A DNA stretch of 64,000 nucleotides from Verrucomicrobiota bacterium. Lineage in GTDB: Bacteria > Verrucomicrobiota > Verrucomicrobiia > Limisphaerales > UBA8199. Both the position numbers and the translations under genes were made by a program. Shown one piece after another: positions 50,005 to 59,457 of this stretch. A model generated the notes under the pieces. That model was not told the origin of the DNA, did no database searches, and was given only the letters and a program-made list of their open reading frames with translations. How positions within the stretch are numbered: the first letter of the stretch is position 1; every line of letters begins with the position of its first letter. The stretch covers positions 1-64,000 of the forward strand of contig JAAYVL010000088.1 in the NCBI GenBank assembly GCA_012517205.1. The letters run 5' to 3'.

Positions 50005-50520
50005 CCTTTCCTTGAAAAACCACTCCCGTCCAGCCTTGGATTTATAACTAACTGTTTTTACGCAACTTATCCTTTTCCCCACCGTTCCGCCTCATCGTCT
50101 CGGCCTTTCCAAGCCCCTCTTCCCATTATCCAGATACCGTGGATATACCCTGTCCATAGGCCGTGTACAAGGGGTGTACAAGGGATGCCCATCGGGTGTA
50201 CCAGCTAAAATCCTATGGACTCCCGGTGAGCATCCCTTGTACACCCCTTGTACACGGCCCGAAGGCAGGGTAAATCCAAGGGATGTTTCGGATGCGCCGA
50301 AGGCGGCAGGGTTCAGGTTTTGGCCTTATTTTGCCCCTCTTTATGCCTAAATCCTTGATTTTACCAGCGAAAGGCTCGGGATTCAGCAGCCATACTCTCG
50401 GATTCGCTAAACCAAGGGTTCGTCGAGGCTGCCGCTTGGGCGATCAAGCCCGCCCAGGATACGATGAAACGAGGGCGGACGGTTGAACTCCCCAACTAAA
50501 CCGTTCTGCCCCCGGGATGT
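50005..50520. repeat. dispersed composite intergenic repeat, copy 3 (palindrome core ~50159-50260), inverted loop
   Basis: Arms GGCCGTGTACAAGGGGTGTACAAGGGATGCCCATC / ...GGTGAGCATCCCTTGTACACCCCTTGTACACGGCC; same-orientation flanks as copies 1 and 2, loop reverse-complemented. Confidence 0.9.
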
Positions 50521-50712
50521 GGCTGCGCGAACCCAGTCCCCCTGCAAAACCTCTGAAGCGGCAAACTCTTATCCCGTCCCGAAAAACACCTCCCCCCGCT
50601 CTTTCCCGGGACAATGAGTGCCTCAATTCGGGACAACCTTGAGGCGTGCCGAAGCCGGGGCCGGGCCTTTTTTGGTTTGGGCAAGGCGGACGCGGGCTGA
50701 TATGGTGACGGC

Positions 50713-52098
50713 ATGTCGCGGGATGATTTGTTTTCCACCGCGCCCGGGGCGGCCCCGGCGGACGCGGGCGCGCCGGAATCCGGCGCCGAACGGCATCAAC
50801 CGCTGGCGGCCCGGATGCGCCCCCGCGACCTGGGCGAGTTCGTCGGCCAGGCGCACATCCTGGGGCCGGGGCAACTGCTGCGCCGCGCCATTGAGGCGGA
50901 TCGCATCCAATCGCTGATCTTCTACGGCCCGCCGGGCACCGGCAAGACGTCTTTGGCGCAGATTATCGCCCGCCAGACCCGCAATAAGTTCGAGCGGTTG
51001 AGCGGGGTTGAATCCAACGTCGCCGATATGCGCCGCGTGCTGGCCGCCGCCGCCAACCGGCTCGCCAACAAACACCAGTCCACGATCCTGTTCATTGATG
51101 AAATCCATCGCTTCAACAAGGCGCAACAGGATGTGCTCCTGCCGGATGTCGAGACCGGCGTCGTGCGGTTGATCGGCGCCACGACGCATAACCCCTTCTT
51201 TTTCGTCAACTCCCCGCTGGTCTCCCGCTCCCAGATCTTTGAGCTGCGGCCGCTGGCCGAAGCGGAGTTGCTGGAGCTGCTCCAGCGGGCCCTGGCGGAC
51301 CCGGAACGCGGGCTGGGCTACCTTAAAGTCCAGGCGGAGGAAGCGGCGCTGCGCCATCTGGCGAAGCTGTCCGACGGGGACGCGCGCAAGGCGTTGAACG
51401 CGCTAGAAATCGCCGTCCTCACCACGGCGCCGGAGGCGGACGGCGTCATCCGCCTCGACCTCGCGGTGGCGGAGCAAAGCATTCAGAAAAAGGCGGTGGT
51501 CTATGATGACGAGGATGCGCACTACGACACGATTTCGGCGTTCATCAAGTCCATGCGCGGGAGCGACCCCGACGCCACGCTGTACTGGCTGGCGAAGATG
51601 ATTCACGCCGGCGAGGACCCGCGCTTTATCGCGCGGCGGATCGTGATCCATGCCGCGGAGGATGTGGGGCTGGCGGACCCAATGGCGCTGGTGCTGGCCA
51701 ATGCCGCGTTTCAGGCGGCCGAGTTCATCGGCTGGCCGGAGGCGCGGATTCCGCTGGCCGAGGCGGCCATCTACATCGCCACGGCCCATAAGAGCAACCG
51801 CGCCCTCCTGGCGATTGACGCGGCGCTGGAAGACGTCGCCACCGGCCGCACGCTGGCGGTTCCCGAGCACTTGCGCGAGGCCGGCTACCGGGGCGCCCAG
51901 CGGCTGGGCCGCGGGGAGGGCTACCAGTACGCCCATGATCATCCAGGGCATTTCGTGGCGCAGGACTATCTCGGGGCGCATAAACGCTACTACGAACCGA
52001 CCGAGCAGGGAGTGGAAAAAAAGATCAAAGACCGGCTGGCCCACTGGCGGGCGCTGCAGGTCCAGGCGCAAGCCCGGGACCCGGAGGCAAAGGGCTGA
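50713..52098 (+). CDS. rarA: replication-associated recombination protein A (AAA+ ATPase, MgsA/RarA)
   Basis: LAARMRPRDLGEFVGQAHILGPGQLLRRAIE, FYGPPGTGKTSLAQIIA, ILFIDEIHRFNKAQQDVLLP, GATTHNPFFFVNSPLVSRSQIFEL. Confidence 0.95.
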   Translation: MSRDDLFSTAPGAAPADAGAPESGAERHQPLAARMRPRDLGEFVGQAHILGPGQLLRRAIEADRIQSLIFYGPPGTGKTSLAQIIARQTRNKFERLSGVESNVADMRRVLAAAANRLANKHQSTILFIDEIHRFNKAQQDVLLPDVETGVVRLIGATTHNPFFFVNSPLVSRSQIFELRPLAEAELLELLQRALADPERGLGYLKVQAEEAALRHLAKLSDGDARKALNALEIAVLTTAPEADGVIRLDLAVAEQSIQKKAVVYDDEDAHYDTISAFIKSMRGSDPDATLYWLAKMIHAGEDPRFIARRIVIHAAEDVGLADPMALVLANAAFQAAEFIGWPEARIPLAEAAIYIATAHKSNRALLAIDAALEDVATGRTLAVPEHLREAGYRGAQRLGRGEGYQYAHDHPGHFVAQDYLGAHKRYYEPTEQGVEKKIKDRLAHWRALQVQAQARDPEAKG

Positions 52099-52105
52099 CC
52101 CGGCG

Positions 52106-52708
52106 GTGAACTCCGCGCAGGCAATCCAGGAGGCGAAACAGGCGCTGCGGCGGCAAGTGCGCGCCGCGCTTGCCCGGCTTGGCCCGGAGGAACGCGCGGC
52201 GGGAGCGGCCCAGGCGCGCGCCCGCCTGGCGGCGCAGCCGCGGTGGCAAGCGGCCCAGTGGGTGCTCTTCTTCGCGCCCCTGCCGCAGGAGCTGGACGTG
52301 TGGCCGCTGCTGCCGGAGGCGCTGGCCGCCGGCAAAAACGTCGCCCTGCCCCGCTTCGCCGCCGCAACCCAAACCTACGAAGTCTGCGGGATTCAGGATG
52401 CCGCGGCGGACCTGATCGTGGGCCGCTTTGGCATTCGCGAGCCGGGCCCCCGCTGCGCCCGGCTGGCGGCGCGCCGGCTGGACCTGATCCTGGTCCCCGG
52501 GATTGCCTTTGACGTGCGCGGCGCGCGGCTGGGCCGGGGCAAGGGATACTACGACCGCCTGCTAAAGGAATGGCCCGGAACGACCTGCGGGGTGGGGTTT
52601 GATCTTCAACTGCGGAACGAAATCCCGTGCGAGCCGCACGACGCCCGCCTGGATTGCCTGCTCACGCCCACGCGCTGGATCGAACGGCCGCCGCTTTCGC
52701 CCGCGTAG
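52106..52708 (+). CDS. 5-formyltetrahydrofolate cyclo-ligase
   Basis: GTG start inside ORF 51650-52708; KQALRRQVRAALARLG...VPGIAFDVRGARLGRGKGYYDRLL, CEPHDARLDCLLTPT. Confidence 0.88.
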   Translation: MNSAQAIQEAKQALRRQVRAALARLGPEERAAGAAQARARLAAQPRWQAAQWVLFFAPLPQELDVWPLLPEALAAGKNVALPRFAAATQTYEVCGIQDAAADLIVGRFGIREPGPRCARLAARRLDLILVPGIAFDVRGARLGRGKGYYDRLLKEWPGTTCGVGFDLQLRNEIPCEPHDARLDCLLTPTRWIERPPLSPA

Positions 52709-52740
52709 CGAACTCCCGGCGGCGGGGCGCCGGCACGGAG

Positions 52741-52920
52741 TTATCGGGGGTAAGGATTGTACATGCCGCCGGGCAGGCCGGTCTCCCAGCCTTGCGGGCG
52801 GTTCCACGGCGTCTCGGCGGCGTTTTCCGATTCCGTGGTGGCGCAGCCGCCGCCCACGACCGCCGCAAGGACAGCCAGCAGCAGCAGGCCCCAGCGCAAA
52901 CGCAAAATCGCGGCTTTCAC
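52741..52920 (-). CDS. small lipoprotein (59 aa), translationally coupled to upstream gene
   Basis: GTG at 52920 overlaps the TGA (52917-52919) of the upstream ORF; MKAAILRLRWGLLLLAVLAAVVGGGCATTESENAAETPWNRPQGWETGLPGGMYNPYPR with lipobox-like GGGC. Confidence 0.6.
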   Translation of the reverse strand: MKAAILRLRWGLLLLAVLAAVVGGGCATTESENAAETPWNRPQGWETGLPGGMYNPYPR

Positions 52921-53684
52921 GACGAGGGGTGGGCGGGGATGACGACGTCCCCTTCCATCACCTGTCCCAGTTCCCAGCCGGGCAGGACGTTGGCGATGCA
53001 GCGGTCCTTTTGCACGCTGCGCACGACCACCTTGGCCACGAGCTGGCCGTTGCGGTTGACCAGCAGTTCGCCGCGTTCCAGGACGCCCTGGTCTTCGCCG
53101 ATATTGAGCACCACGAAGTTCCATTTCGGGTCCGCGACCAGCACTTTGCCCTTCAGCGCCGCCGGCAGCGACACGAAGAAGTTGGGGTCGCGGTAAACGG
53201 AGAGCTCCGTATCGAGCTTCTTGATCTTCTGGTTCAGCAGCTTGTTCTCGGCTTCCGCCACCTGCAGGTTGTCCTGGAGGGACTTGAACTGCTTGTTCAT
53301 GGCCAGAATCTGCTGGGGCGTGACCCCGGTCACCTTGTAAGCCGCCAGCTCCGCCTGGGCGTCGTTGCGCTCCTGGCGAGTCTTGTTCAGGTCTTCGGTT
53401 AATTTATCGGCGCGCTTGGTTTGCGCCTGCAGGTCGGCCTCGGCCTTGTCCCGGGCCGCCACCGTCGTGGCCAGCTCGTCCTTGGTGTTCTTCAGCTCTT
53501 TGGAGCAGACGTCCAGCTCCTTCCGGGTGGTCTGGTATTTGCCCTCGAACTCGTGATGGAGCGCGGTCTCCCGCTCGAGGTCAGCCTGCAGGACGGTGAT
53601 CTTCTCTTTGACCTGGAGGAAGTTCAGGACGCCCACCGCCAAGCCGGCGAGGACAGCCACAATTAAGCAGATTCGGACCAACAT
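52917..53684 (-). CDS. membrane-anchored coiled-coil protein, unknown function
   Basis: N-terminal TM (LVRICLIVAVLAGLAVGVLNFL), long heptad region, C-terminal globular part VLVADPKWNFVVLNIGEDQGVLERGELLVNRNGQLVAKVVVRSVQKDRCIANVLPG. Confidence 0.75.
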   Translation of the reverse strand: MLVRICLIVAVLAGLAVGVLNFLQVKEKITVLQADLERETALHHEFEGKYQTTRKELDVCSKELKNTKDELATTVAARDKAEADLQAQTKRADKLTEDLNKTRQERNDAQAELAAYKVTGVTPQQILAMNKQFKSLQDNLQVAEAENKLLNQKIKKLDTELSVYRDPNFFVSLPAALKGKVLVADPKWNFVVLNIGEDQGVLERGELLVNRNGQLVAKVVVRSVQKDRCIANVLPGWELGQVMEGDVVIPAHPSS

Positions 53685-53779
53685 GTGTGGTGCTTGATTT
53701 AGTTGTTGGGGCGAGCTTAGGCATTTGCGCCCGGCGTGTCAACGGCCAAAGCGAACGAAAAACACGCCGGCGGATCAGC

Positions 53780-55360
53780 CTATTTGCCCAGCTCCTCGCC
53801 GATGGCCACGCGCACCCGGACCCAGTCATCCACGTTATGGTTGAAGTCCATGGGGTTGGTCACGAGCTGGGAGACGAACTTCTCGGTGGCGGCCCGGCCG
53901 ATTTTCTGCTCCAGCTTCACGAGATACTCGTAGTCCTGCAGCCCTTCGCGCAGCAGTTCGAGGCGGATGGAGCTGACCGGGCCGTCCACCCCGACCTTTT
54001 TGCCGGGGTAGAGCAGCGAACCGTCGCCATACATGTTCTTGTTAATCCCCTTGACGGTCGCCATATCCGTCCAGGGATCCTCGGTTCCATTCTTGCCCTC
54101 GTCCCACCAGGTCGTATTCCAGTAAAGCAGCCCCTGGCAGCGATACTTCCAGCCCATCCAGGGCAGGACACGGTGGCTGGGGCCGTCCAGGTTCAAAAAG
54201 TAGTTCGGATACGGCGGGGCCGGATCGCAGCACACATACCACCAGAACTCCTCGCCCTTTGCCAGCTTCGCGAACAGGCGCTCCTTGTTCTCATTGAAAT
54301 ACCAGATGTTGGGGCACCAGATGTTGATGAGGCCGTCGGCCAGTTCGTGCAGCGTCTTGCCGCCGGTATCGAAACTGGGGTCGCGATAGTAGGGAATCGT
54401 GATGCGCAGCTTGGGATCAATGGAATGGATTTTCGTGCAGACCTCGACCAGGCGCTTGTAATGCGGCTCGGTGTAGGGTTCATCCACGGGATAAAAATAG
54501 GCCTTATCCAGCAGGCCGCGGCGGCGCAGCGATTGGACCGATTTGCGCATCTCCTCCACATCATCGTTGTAAGGAATCAAAAACCCCGTCACGCGCGGAT
54601 CCCGGATATAGCGCTCCGCCTCCGGCGCGGTGACCGCGGGGGGCAGCCAGTACGCGGATATCCAGCGATCGAGCAGGAAGTTGTAATACCTGGCGTAGAG
54701 TTGCTCCGCCGCTTCGCTGCCCTTCAAAACACCGTGCTGCCGTGGCAGCAGATTCCGGCTGATGCCAAACGCCGTTTTGTGGCTCGGCGTTTCCGGCAGG
54801 GTGAAGTTCCACACTTTGAGGCGGATCGGGATGCGCTGCTTCGCCGCGTTGGCGGGTTTGACCACCAGCTTGCCGGAATAAACCCCCGGCCGCGTGTCCC
54901 GGGGGATGATGAGGGTGATCCAGATCGGCTGATTCGAGTGCGCCGCCACCTCAAAGGGCGTCGCCGGCGGCAGCGCATCCGGGACGATCTTCTTGAGGTT
55001 GGGCAGGTTGATATAAACCACCTTGCTCAGTTCTATTTGGGTGATGGCCCCGCCGGGGCCGGTGAGCGGCTCCAGGCTGACGCGCACGTCCTTGAGCGGC
55101 TCGCTGCCGGCCGAAATCACGACCTGCCCGGCCTCGCTTTCCCCTTTGGCGGCATACAGGGCGACGCGGTCCCATGCGTTCGTGGGCCGGGCTTGATCTT
55201 GCAGAACCTTGGTCAGCGGGCTGACCGCCCAAAGCTGGTAGGACGGCTTCCGGGCCAGGGCGCTGGGCGCCAGGCCGATGACCGCCGCCCCGGCGAGGAA
55301 CACCAGGGCTTTCCACAAACTGCGCTTTCGTTCGCTTCGATAGTTGATCCAGTCGTGCAT
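53780..55360 (-). CDS. secreted DUF4091/GH123-like protein
   Basis: NAWDRVALYAAKGESEAGQVVI, DTRPGVYSGKLVV, AYFYPVDEPYTEPHYKRLVEV, LPWMGWKYRCQGLLYWNTTWWDEG, SIRLELLREGLQDYEYLVKLE. Confidence 0.8.
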   Translation of the reverse strand: MHDWINYRSERKRSLWKALVFLAGAAVIGLAPSALARKPSYQLWAVSPLTKVLQDQARPTNAWDRVALYAAKGESEAGQVVISAGSEPLKDVRVSLEPLTGPGGAITQIELSKVVYINLPNLKKIVPDALPPATPFEVAAHSNQPIWITLIIPRDTRPGVYSGKLVVKPANAAKQRIPIRLKVWNFTLPETPSHKTAFGISRNLLPRQHGVLKGSEAAEQLYARYYNFLLDRWISAYWLPPAVTAPEAERYIRDPRVTGFLIPYNDDVEEMRKSVQSLRRRGLLDKAYFYPVDEPYTEPHYKRLVEVCTKIHSIDPKLRITIPYYRDPSFDTGGKTLHELADGLINIWCPNIWYFNENKERLFAKLAKGEEFWWYVCCDPAPPYPNYFLNLDGPSHRVLPWMGWKYRCQGLLYWNTTWWDEGKNGTEDPWTDMATVKGINKNMYGDGSLLYPGKKVGVDGPVSSIRLELLREGLQDYEYLVKLEQKIGRAATEKFVSQLVTNPMDFNHNVDDWVRVRVAIGEELGK

Positions 55361-55565
55361 ATTAAAATGGCTGTCCCGGCGGCTTTAGCTTCCCGCATTC
55401 CGGGCGCAACTCCGTTGCCGCCGGAACGCTCACTTCGCCGGCCGCGGGGCCCGGGCGGTTTCCGGTTGCCCAATCATTGAGCCGGACGATGCGCGCGACC
55501 CCGGGCGCGCAGGGGCCTGCGCTCCCCGGCCGGCGGCCGGGCGGAGCGGGGCAAGCGCTCCCGGG

Positions 55566-56054
55566 TCACTCGTTGCGCTTTAAGACCACCAGCCAGGCGG
55601 TGGCGTTGGGGGAATTGCCGCCCAGGACCAGCAAGTCTCCTTTCGGGAGGGCTTGCCGCCGCTTCATCACTTCTTTGCCCTGGCCGATGAGCAGAACCTC
55701 CACCTCGGCGGAGGCAAGCTGACGGAGCTTGACCTGGCATTTGTCGCTCAGCGTGACCTCCCGGGACGCGCCCGGCGCCACCTGGAAGTCCACCCGCTTG
55801 ACTTCATACCAATGCGCCCACTTGAGCGGCAGGGATTTGAGCTTTTGCCGGATGTCGGGATTGACCGGCTGGTAATTCCTGTCCGCCGGCGGGTTGCGGT
55901 CATTGGTGCCCCAGAGAAGATAGGCCTGCAGTTTCATGTCGGCGGGCGGCGCGCCAAACCCGGCGCTGGCCAGCAGCGCCAGCGCCAGCGAAACCCAAAC
56001 CCAGGGAGCCACGATCATCGGTCTTGCTCGCATTAACTGCGGAATTGTAGCCAT
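55566..56054 (-). CDS. secreted hypothetical protein
   Basis: Signal peptide (VWVSLALALLASAGFGAPPADM); directly downstream of an anti-sigma-like gene. Confidence 0.6.
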   Translation of the reverse strand: MATIPQLMRARPMIVAPWVWVSLALALLASAGFGAPPADMKLQAYLLWGTNDRNPPADRNYQPVNPDIRQKLKSLPLKWAHWYEVKRVDFQVAPGASREVTLSDKCQVKLRQLASAEVEVLLIGQGKEVMKRRQALPKGDLLVLGGNSPNATAWLVVLKRNE

Positions 56055-56072
56055 CTCCTCGCGCGGCGCAAT

Positions 56073-56552
56073 CTAGTTGTCGGCGGGATACGAAAACCAC
56101 ACCAGCGTGGTGCCGGCGGAATAATCGCAGTAGGTGAACGCCCCGGCGTCGGCCAGCGCCATCTCGACCTCCGCCCCGCCCCCCCGCGTCGGCGCCCCGC
56201 CCGGGCGGATCAGCACCGCGCCAGCCAGAACCAGCAAAGCCGCCGCGGTGGCGGGAATCAGGAACCGGCGAAGCCCGGCCAGGATCGCGGCCCCCCGCGG
56301 AGCGGACGCCGGCGCCGGCGCCGCGCGCCGGGCAATCTCCCGCTCAATCTTCGACCAGAAAAACTCGCGCGATTCCGGCAGCCGCAGGTCCGCCTCGAAG
56401 CCGGCCAGGGCGCGGCGGGTTTGGCGCAATTCCTCGGCCAGCGCCGACGCTTCCGGCTCCCGGGCCACCCAATCCGCCACCGCGCGCGCCTCGGCTTCGG
56501 GCAGCTCGCCGTCCAGCCAGGCTTGCAATTTCAGTTGTGCCGCCAGGTCCAT
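56073..56552 (-). CDS. anti-sigma factor-like membrane protein
   Basis: N-terminal DGELPEAEARAVADWVAREPEASALAEELR zinc-finger-less anti-sigma style region, single TM (IPATAAALLVLAGAVLI), overlaps the stop of the sigma gene. Confidence 0.65.
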   Translation of the reverse strand: MDLAAQLKLQAWLDGELPEAEARAVADWVAREPEASALAEELRQTRRALAGFEADLRLPESREFFWSKIEREIARRAAPAPASAPRGAAILAGLRRFLIPATAAALLVLAGAVLIRPGGAPTRGGGAEVEMALADAGAFTYCDYSAGTTLVWFSYPADN

Positions 56553-57151
56553 CAGGTTGTATCCGGTTTCTTCAAATCCGTCAGCAGCGCGGCCAGTTTT
56601 CGGCGTGCGTAAAACAGCCGCGACATGACCGTGCCGATCGAGCAGCCCATCGTCCGCGCGATCTCTTTATAGTCCATTTCTTCAAATTCATTCAATATCA
56701 GCACCGTGCGATGCTCGTGCGACAACTGGCCCAGCGCCTGGTCAATTCGCTGGCGCAGCTCGGCGCGCTCCAGCCCGGCGGTGGGATTGGGCGCCACCAC
56801 CGGCATCTGCCGCTCAACCCCGCCCGACTCTTCCGCGAGCGCCTCGAGCGACTCGACCCGCTGCCGCTTTTGCCGCCGCAGCGCATCCAGGCAAAGGTTG
56901 ATGACGATCCGGGTCAGCCAGGTGCCAAACCCCGCATCGCCCTGGAACTGGCCCAACCGCTGCCAGCCCTTGACCCACGCTTCTTGCGCCAAATCCAGCG
57001 CTTCCTGTTCATGGCGCATCATGCTGTAGGCGCGCGCGTAAATCTTGTCGCGGTGCCGCGCCACCAATTCCTCGAACGCCGCCAGGTCGCCCTGCTGCGC
57101 CATCCGCACCAGCGCCCGCTCTTCGGCGGAGGAATAGTCTTTGACAGTCAT
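56552..57151 (-). CDS. ECF-type RNA polymerase sigma factor
   Basis: LAAFEELVARHRDKIYARAYSMMRHEQEALDLAQEAWVKGWQRLGQFQGDAGFGTWLTRIVINLCLDALRRQ, YKEIARTMGCSIGTVMSRLFYARRKLAALL. Confidence 0.93.
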   Translation of the reverse strand: MTVKDYSSAEERALVRMAQQGDLAAFEELVARHRDKIYARAYSMMRHEQEALDLAQEAWVKGWQRLGQFQGDAGFGTWLTRIVINLCLDALRRQKRQRVESLEALAEESGGVERQMPVVAPNPTAGLERAELRQRIDQALGQLSHEHRTVLILNEFEEMDYKEIARTMGCSIGTVMSRLFYARRKLAALLTDLKKPDTT

Positions 57152-57190
57152 GCATTCGACGCCCGGGAGGCGCCCCGTATTCAACCCGCG

Positions 57191-57853
57191 CTACAATTTT
57201 CCCTTGGTGGTGGGCAACTGCCCCGCCATCCGCGGGTCCCGCCGGCAGGCCGCGTCCACCGCCTTGGCGAAGGCCTTGAACAGGGCCTCGACGATGTGGT
57301 GCGGCTCATCGCCGTAAAGCAGCTCCAGGTGCAGGTTGCAGCGGGCTTCGTTGGTGAAGCCCTGGAAAAACTCGCGCGCCAGGCCGAACCGGAACGCGCT
57401 GGACATGTCCTGCTCCCGCTCCGCCCGGGTGACGCGCTTGTAGGCCAGGGCCGCCATTCCCCGCCAGACCAGGCAGGGCCGCCCGCCAAAATCAATCACG
57501 CACCGCGCCAGGCACTCGTCCATCGGGATATACGCCTCGCCGGTAAACGGATTGCGCGGATCGAACCCGGTCCCGTAGCGGCGAATGCCCTTCTTGTCCC
57601 CCAGGGCCAGGACAAACGCCTGCCCCAGCGCCAGGCCGCAATCCTCCACCGTATGATGCGCGTCCACCTCCAGGTCCCCCTGCCCGCGCAGCTTCAAGTC
57701 CACCACCGCATGCCGGGCGAACAACGTCAGCATGTGGTCGAAAAACGGTATGCCGGTGTGGATGACGGACCGTCCGGTTCCGTCAATATTCAACTCGATG
57801 GCAATCCGCGTCTCGTTCGTGGCGCGGCGGATATGGGCCCGTCGGGATTTCAT
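57191..57853 (-). CDS. hisB: imidazoleglycerol-phosphate dehydratase
   Basis: RRATNETRIAIELNIDGTGRSVIHTGIPFFDHML, DLEVDAHHTVEDCGLALGQAF, PHHIVEALFKAFAKAVDAA. Confidence 0.95.
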   Translation of the reverse strand: MKSRRAHIRRATNETRIAIELNIDGTGRSVIHTGIPFFDHMLTLFARHAVVDLKLRGQGDLEVDAHHTVEDCGLALGQAFVLALGDKKGIRRYGTGFDPRNPFTGEAYIPMDECLARCVIDFGGRPCLVWRGMAALAYKRVTRAEREQDMSSAFRFGLAREFFQGFTNEARCNLHLELLYGDEPHHIVEALFKAFAKAVDAACRRDPRMAGQLPTTKGKL

Positions 57854-57960
57854 CTGGGCCTCATTTAACCAAAAGCCGCCCGCCCATACCAAGCCCAAAC
57901 CGCCGGCGCGCGCCGCCGGGCGCCGCCGCTCATCCCCGGCCCGGCCCGCCGCGCCCCCGC

Positions 57961-59457
57961 TCAAGCCGTCTGCAATTCGCGGACGAGGAATGGCGCAAAC
58001 TCATCATGCAGGTGCGGCGGGATGCGGGCTTTAAAGCGGGCGGTCTGGCCGTTGTAATCCCGCTCGACCACCTGCCCCACCTCATGCAGCCGCGCAATGA
58101 CGCCCGCCTGCTCGTGCGGCACGGAAAGCTCCATGAACTCGCGGAGCGGGCGCAACTGGCTGCTCAACTCCGCCAGCAGGGCGGGAATCCCCTCGCCCGT
58201 CACCGCCGAAATGGCCGCCGCGTGCGGATACCGCTCCTGGAAACCGGCCAGCACCTCCGGGCGCTCCGCGAGCTGGTCCAGCTTGTTCAGCGCCATCACC
58301 GTCGGCTTGCCGTCGGCGCCGATTTCCCGCAGCACCGCGTTCACCGCCTGGATCTGCGCCTCGGCGTCCGGGTGGCTGGCATCCACCACATGCAGCAGCA
58401 AGTCCGCCTGGACCACCTCCTCGAGCGTCGCCTTGAAGGCCGCCACCAGCCCGTGCGGCAGCTTGCGAATGAACCCGACCGTATCCGTCACCAGCACGTT
58501 CTGATTCGTCGGCAGCCGCAGCCGCCGCGTGGTGGGATCCAGCGTGGCGAACAACTTGTCCTCCGTCAGCACCGTCGCGCCGGTCAGGGCGTTGAGCAGG
58601 GTGGACTTGCCCGCGTTGGTATAGCCCACAATCGAGGCCAGCGCCCAATGGTTGCGCTGGCGCTGGTTGCGCTGGAGCGAACGCTGGCGGCGCACCACTT
58701 CCAGCTCGCGCGCCAGCCGGGCGATGCGGTCCTGCACCCGCCGGCGGTCGGTCTCCAACTGCGTCTCGCCCTCGCCGCCGCGCATGCCGATGCCGCCCTT
58801 CTGCCGCGACAAGTGACCCCAAAACCGCGTCAGCCGCGGCAGCAAATGCCGCAGTTGCGCCAGCTCGATCTGGAGCTTGCCCTCGCGCGTGCGCGCGCGC
58901 GCGGCAAAGATATCCAGGATGAGCGCCGTGCGATCCAGAATCTTGCAGCCAAAGACCCGCTCCAAATTGCGGCTTTGCGCCGGGGTCAGCTCATCGTCGA
59001 AAATAACGGTATCCACCTCCGCCTGCTGGCAGTAGCGGGCGAACTCCTCCGCCTTGCCCTTGCCGATATACGTCGCCGCGCACGGAGCCGCCACCTTTTG
59101 CAAACCATCCCCCACCACGCTGCCCCCGGCGGTGGCAGCCAGCTCGGCCAGCTCCTTGAGCGAATCGTCCACCTCGGCCCCTCGCCGCGATTTCAGCTCC
59201 ACCCCGATGAGGAAAACTCTTTCCGTCCGGTGGTTCCTGTTCTCGACCAGTGCTTTCAACTCAGCGCGTCTGCCGCATTCGCTCGCTTTCCATCTGTTAT
59301 CGGGGGAAACATACCACGTCCGGGCGCGGTAGCAAAGCACCAAAGAGCGGCAAATCCCGCCCATTCCCCCATTCCGGCCCAGACTCGCATCCAAACCCGT
59401 CCCACCCGCCCCGGCCAGCCTGACGCTCCTATTAGGCCGTGTACAACGGGTGTACAA
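57961..59457 (-). CDS. hflX: GTPase HflX (true start downstream of the ORF start, near 59.25 kb)
   Basis: TYIGKGKAEEFARYCQQAEVDTVIFDDELTPAQSRNLE, GEGETQLETDRR, VGYTNAGKSTLLNALTGA, LATLDPTTRRL, DTVGFIRKLPHGLVAAFKATLEE; the ORF N-terminus lies in repeat copy 4. Confidence 0.93.
   Translation of the reverse strand: MYTRCTRPNRSVRLAGAGGTGLDASLGRNGGMGGICRSLVLCYRARTWYVSPDNRWKASECGRRAELKALVENRNHRTERVFLIGVELKSRRGAEVDDSLKELAELAATAGGSVVGDGLQKVAAPCAATYIGKGKAEEFARYCQQAEVDTVIFDDELTPAQSRNLERVFGCKILDRTALILDIFAARARTREGKLQIELAQLRHLLPRLTRFWGHLSRQKGGIGMRGGEGETQLETDRRRVQDRIARLARELEVVRRQRSLQRNQRQRNHWALASIVGYTNAGKSTLLNALTGATVLTEDKLFATLDPTTRRLRLPTNQNVLVTDTVGFIRKLPHGLVAAFKATLEEVVQADLLLHVVDASHPDAEAQIQAVNAVLREIGADGKPTVMALNKLDQLAERPEVLAGFQERYPHAAAISAVTGEGIPALLAELSSQLRPLREFMELSVPHEQAGVIARLHEVGQVVERDYNGQTARFKARIPPHLHDEFAPFLVRELQTA

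Noticed and set aside
53687-55480. 597-aa + strand ORF
   Set aside because: Antisense to the DUF4091-like gene; composition typical of a shadow frame
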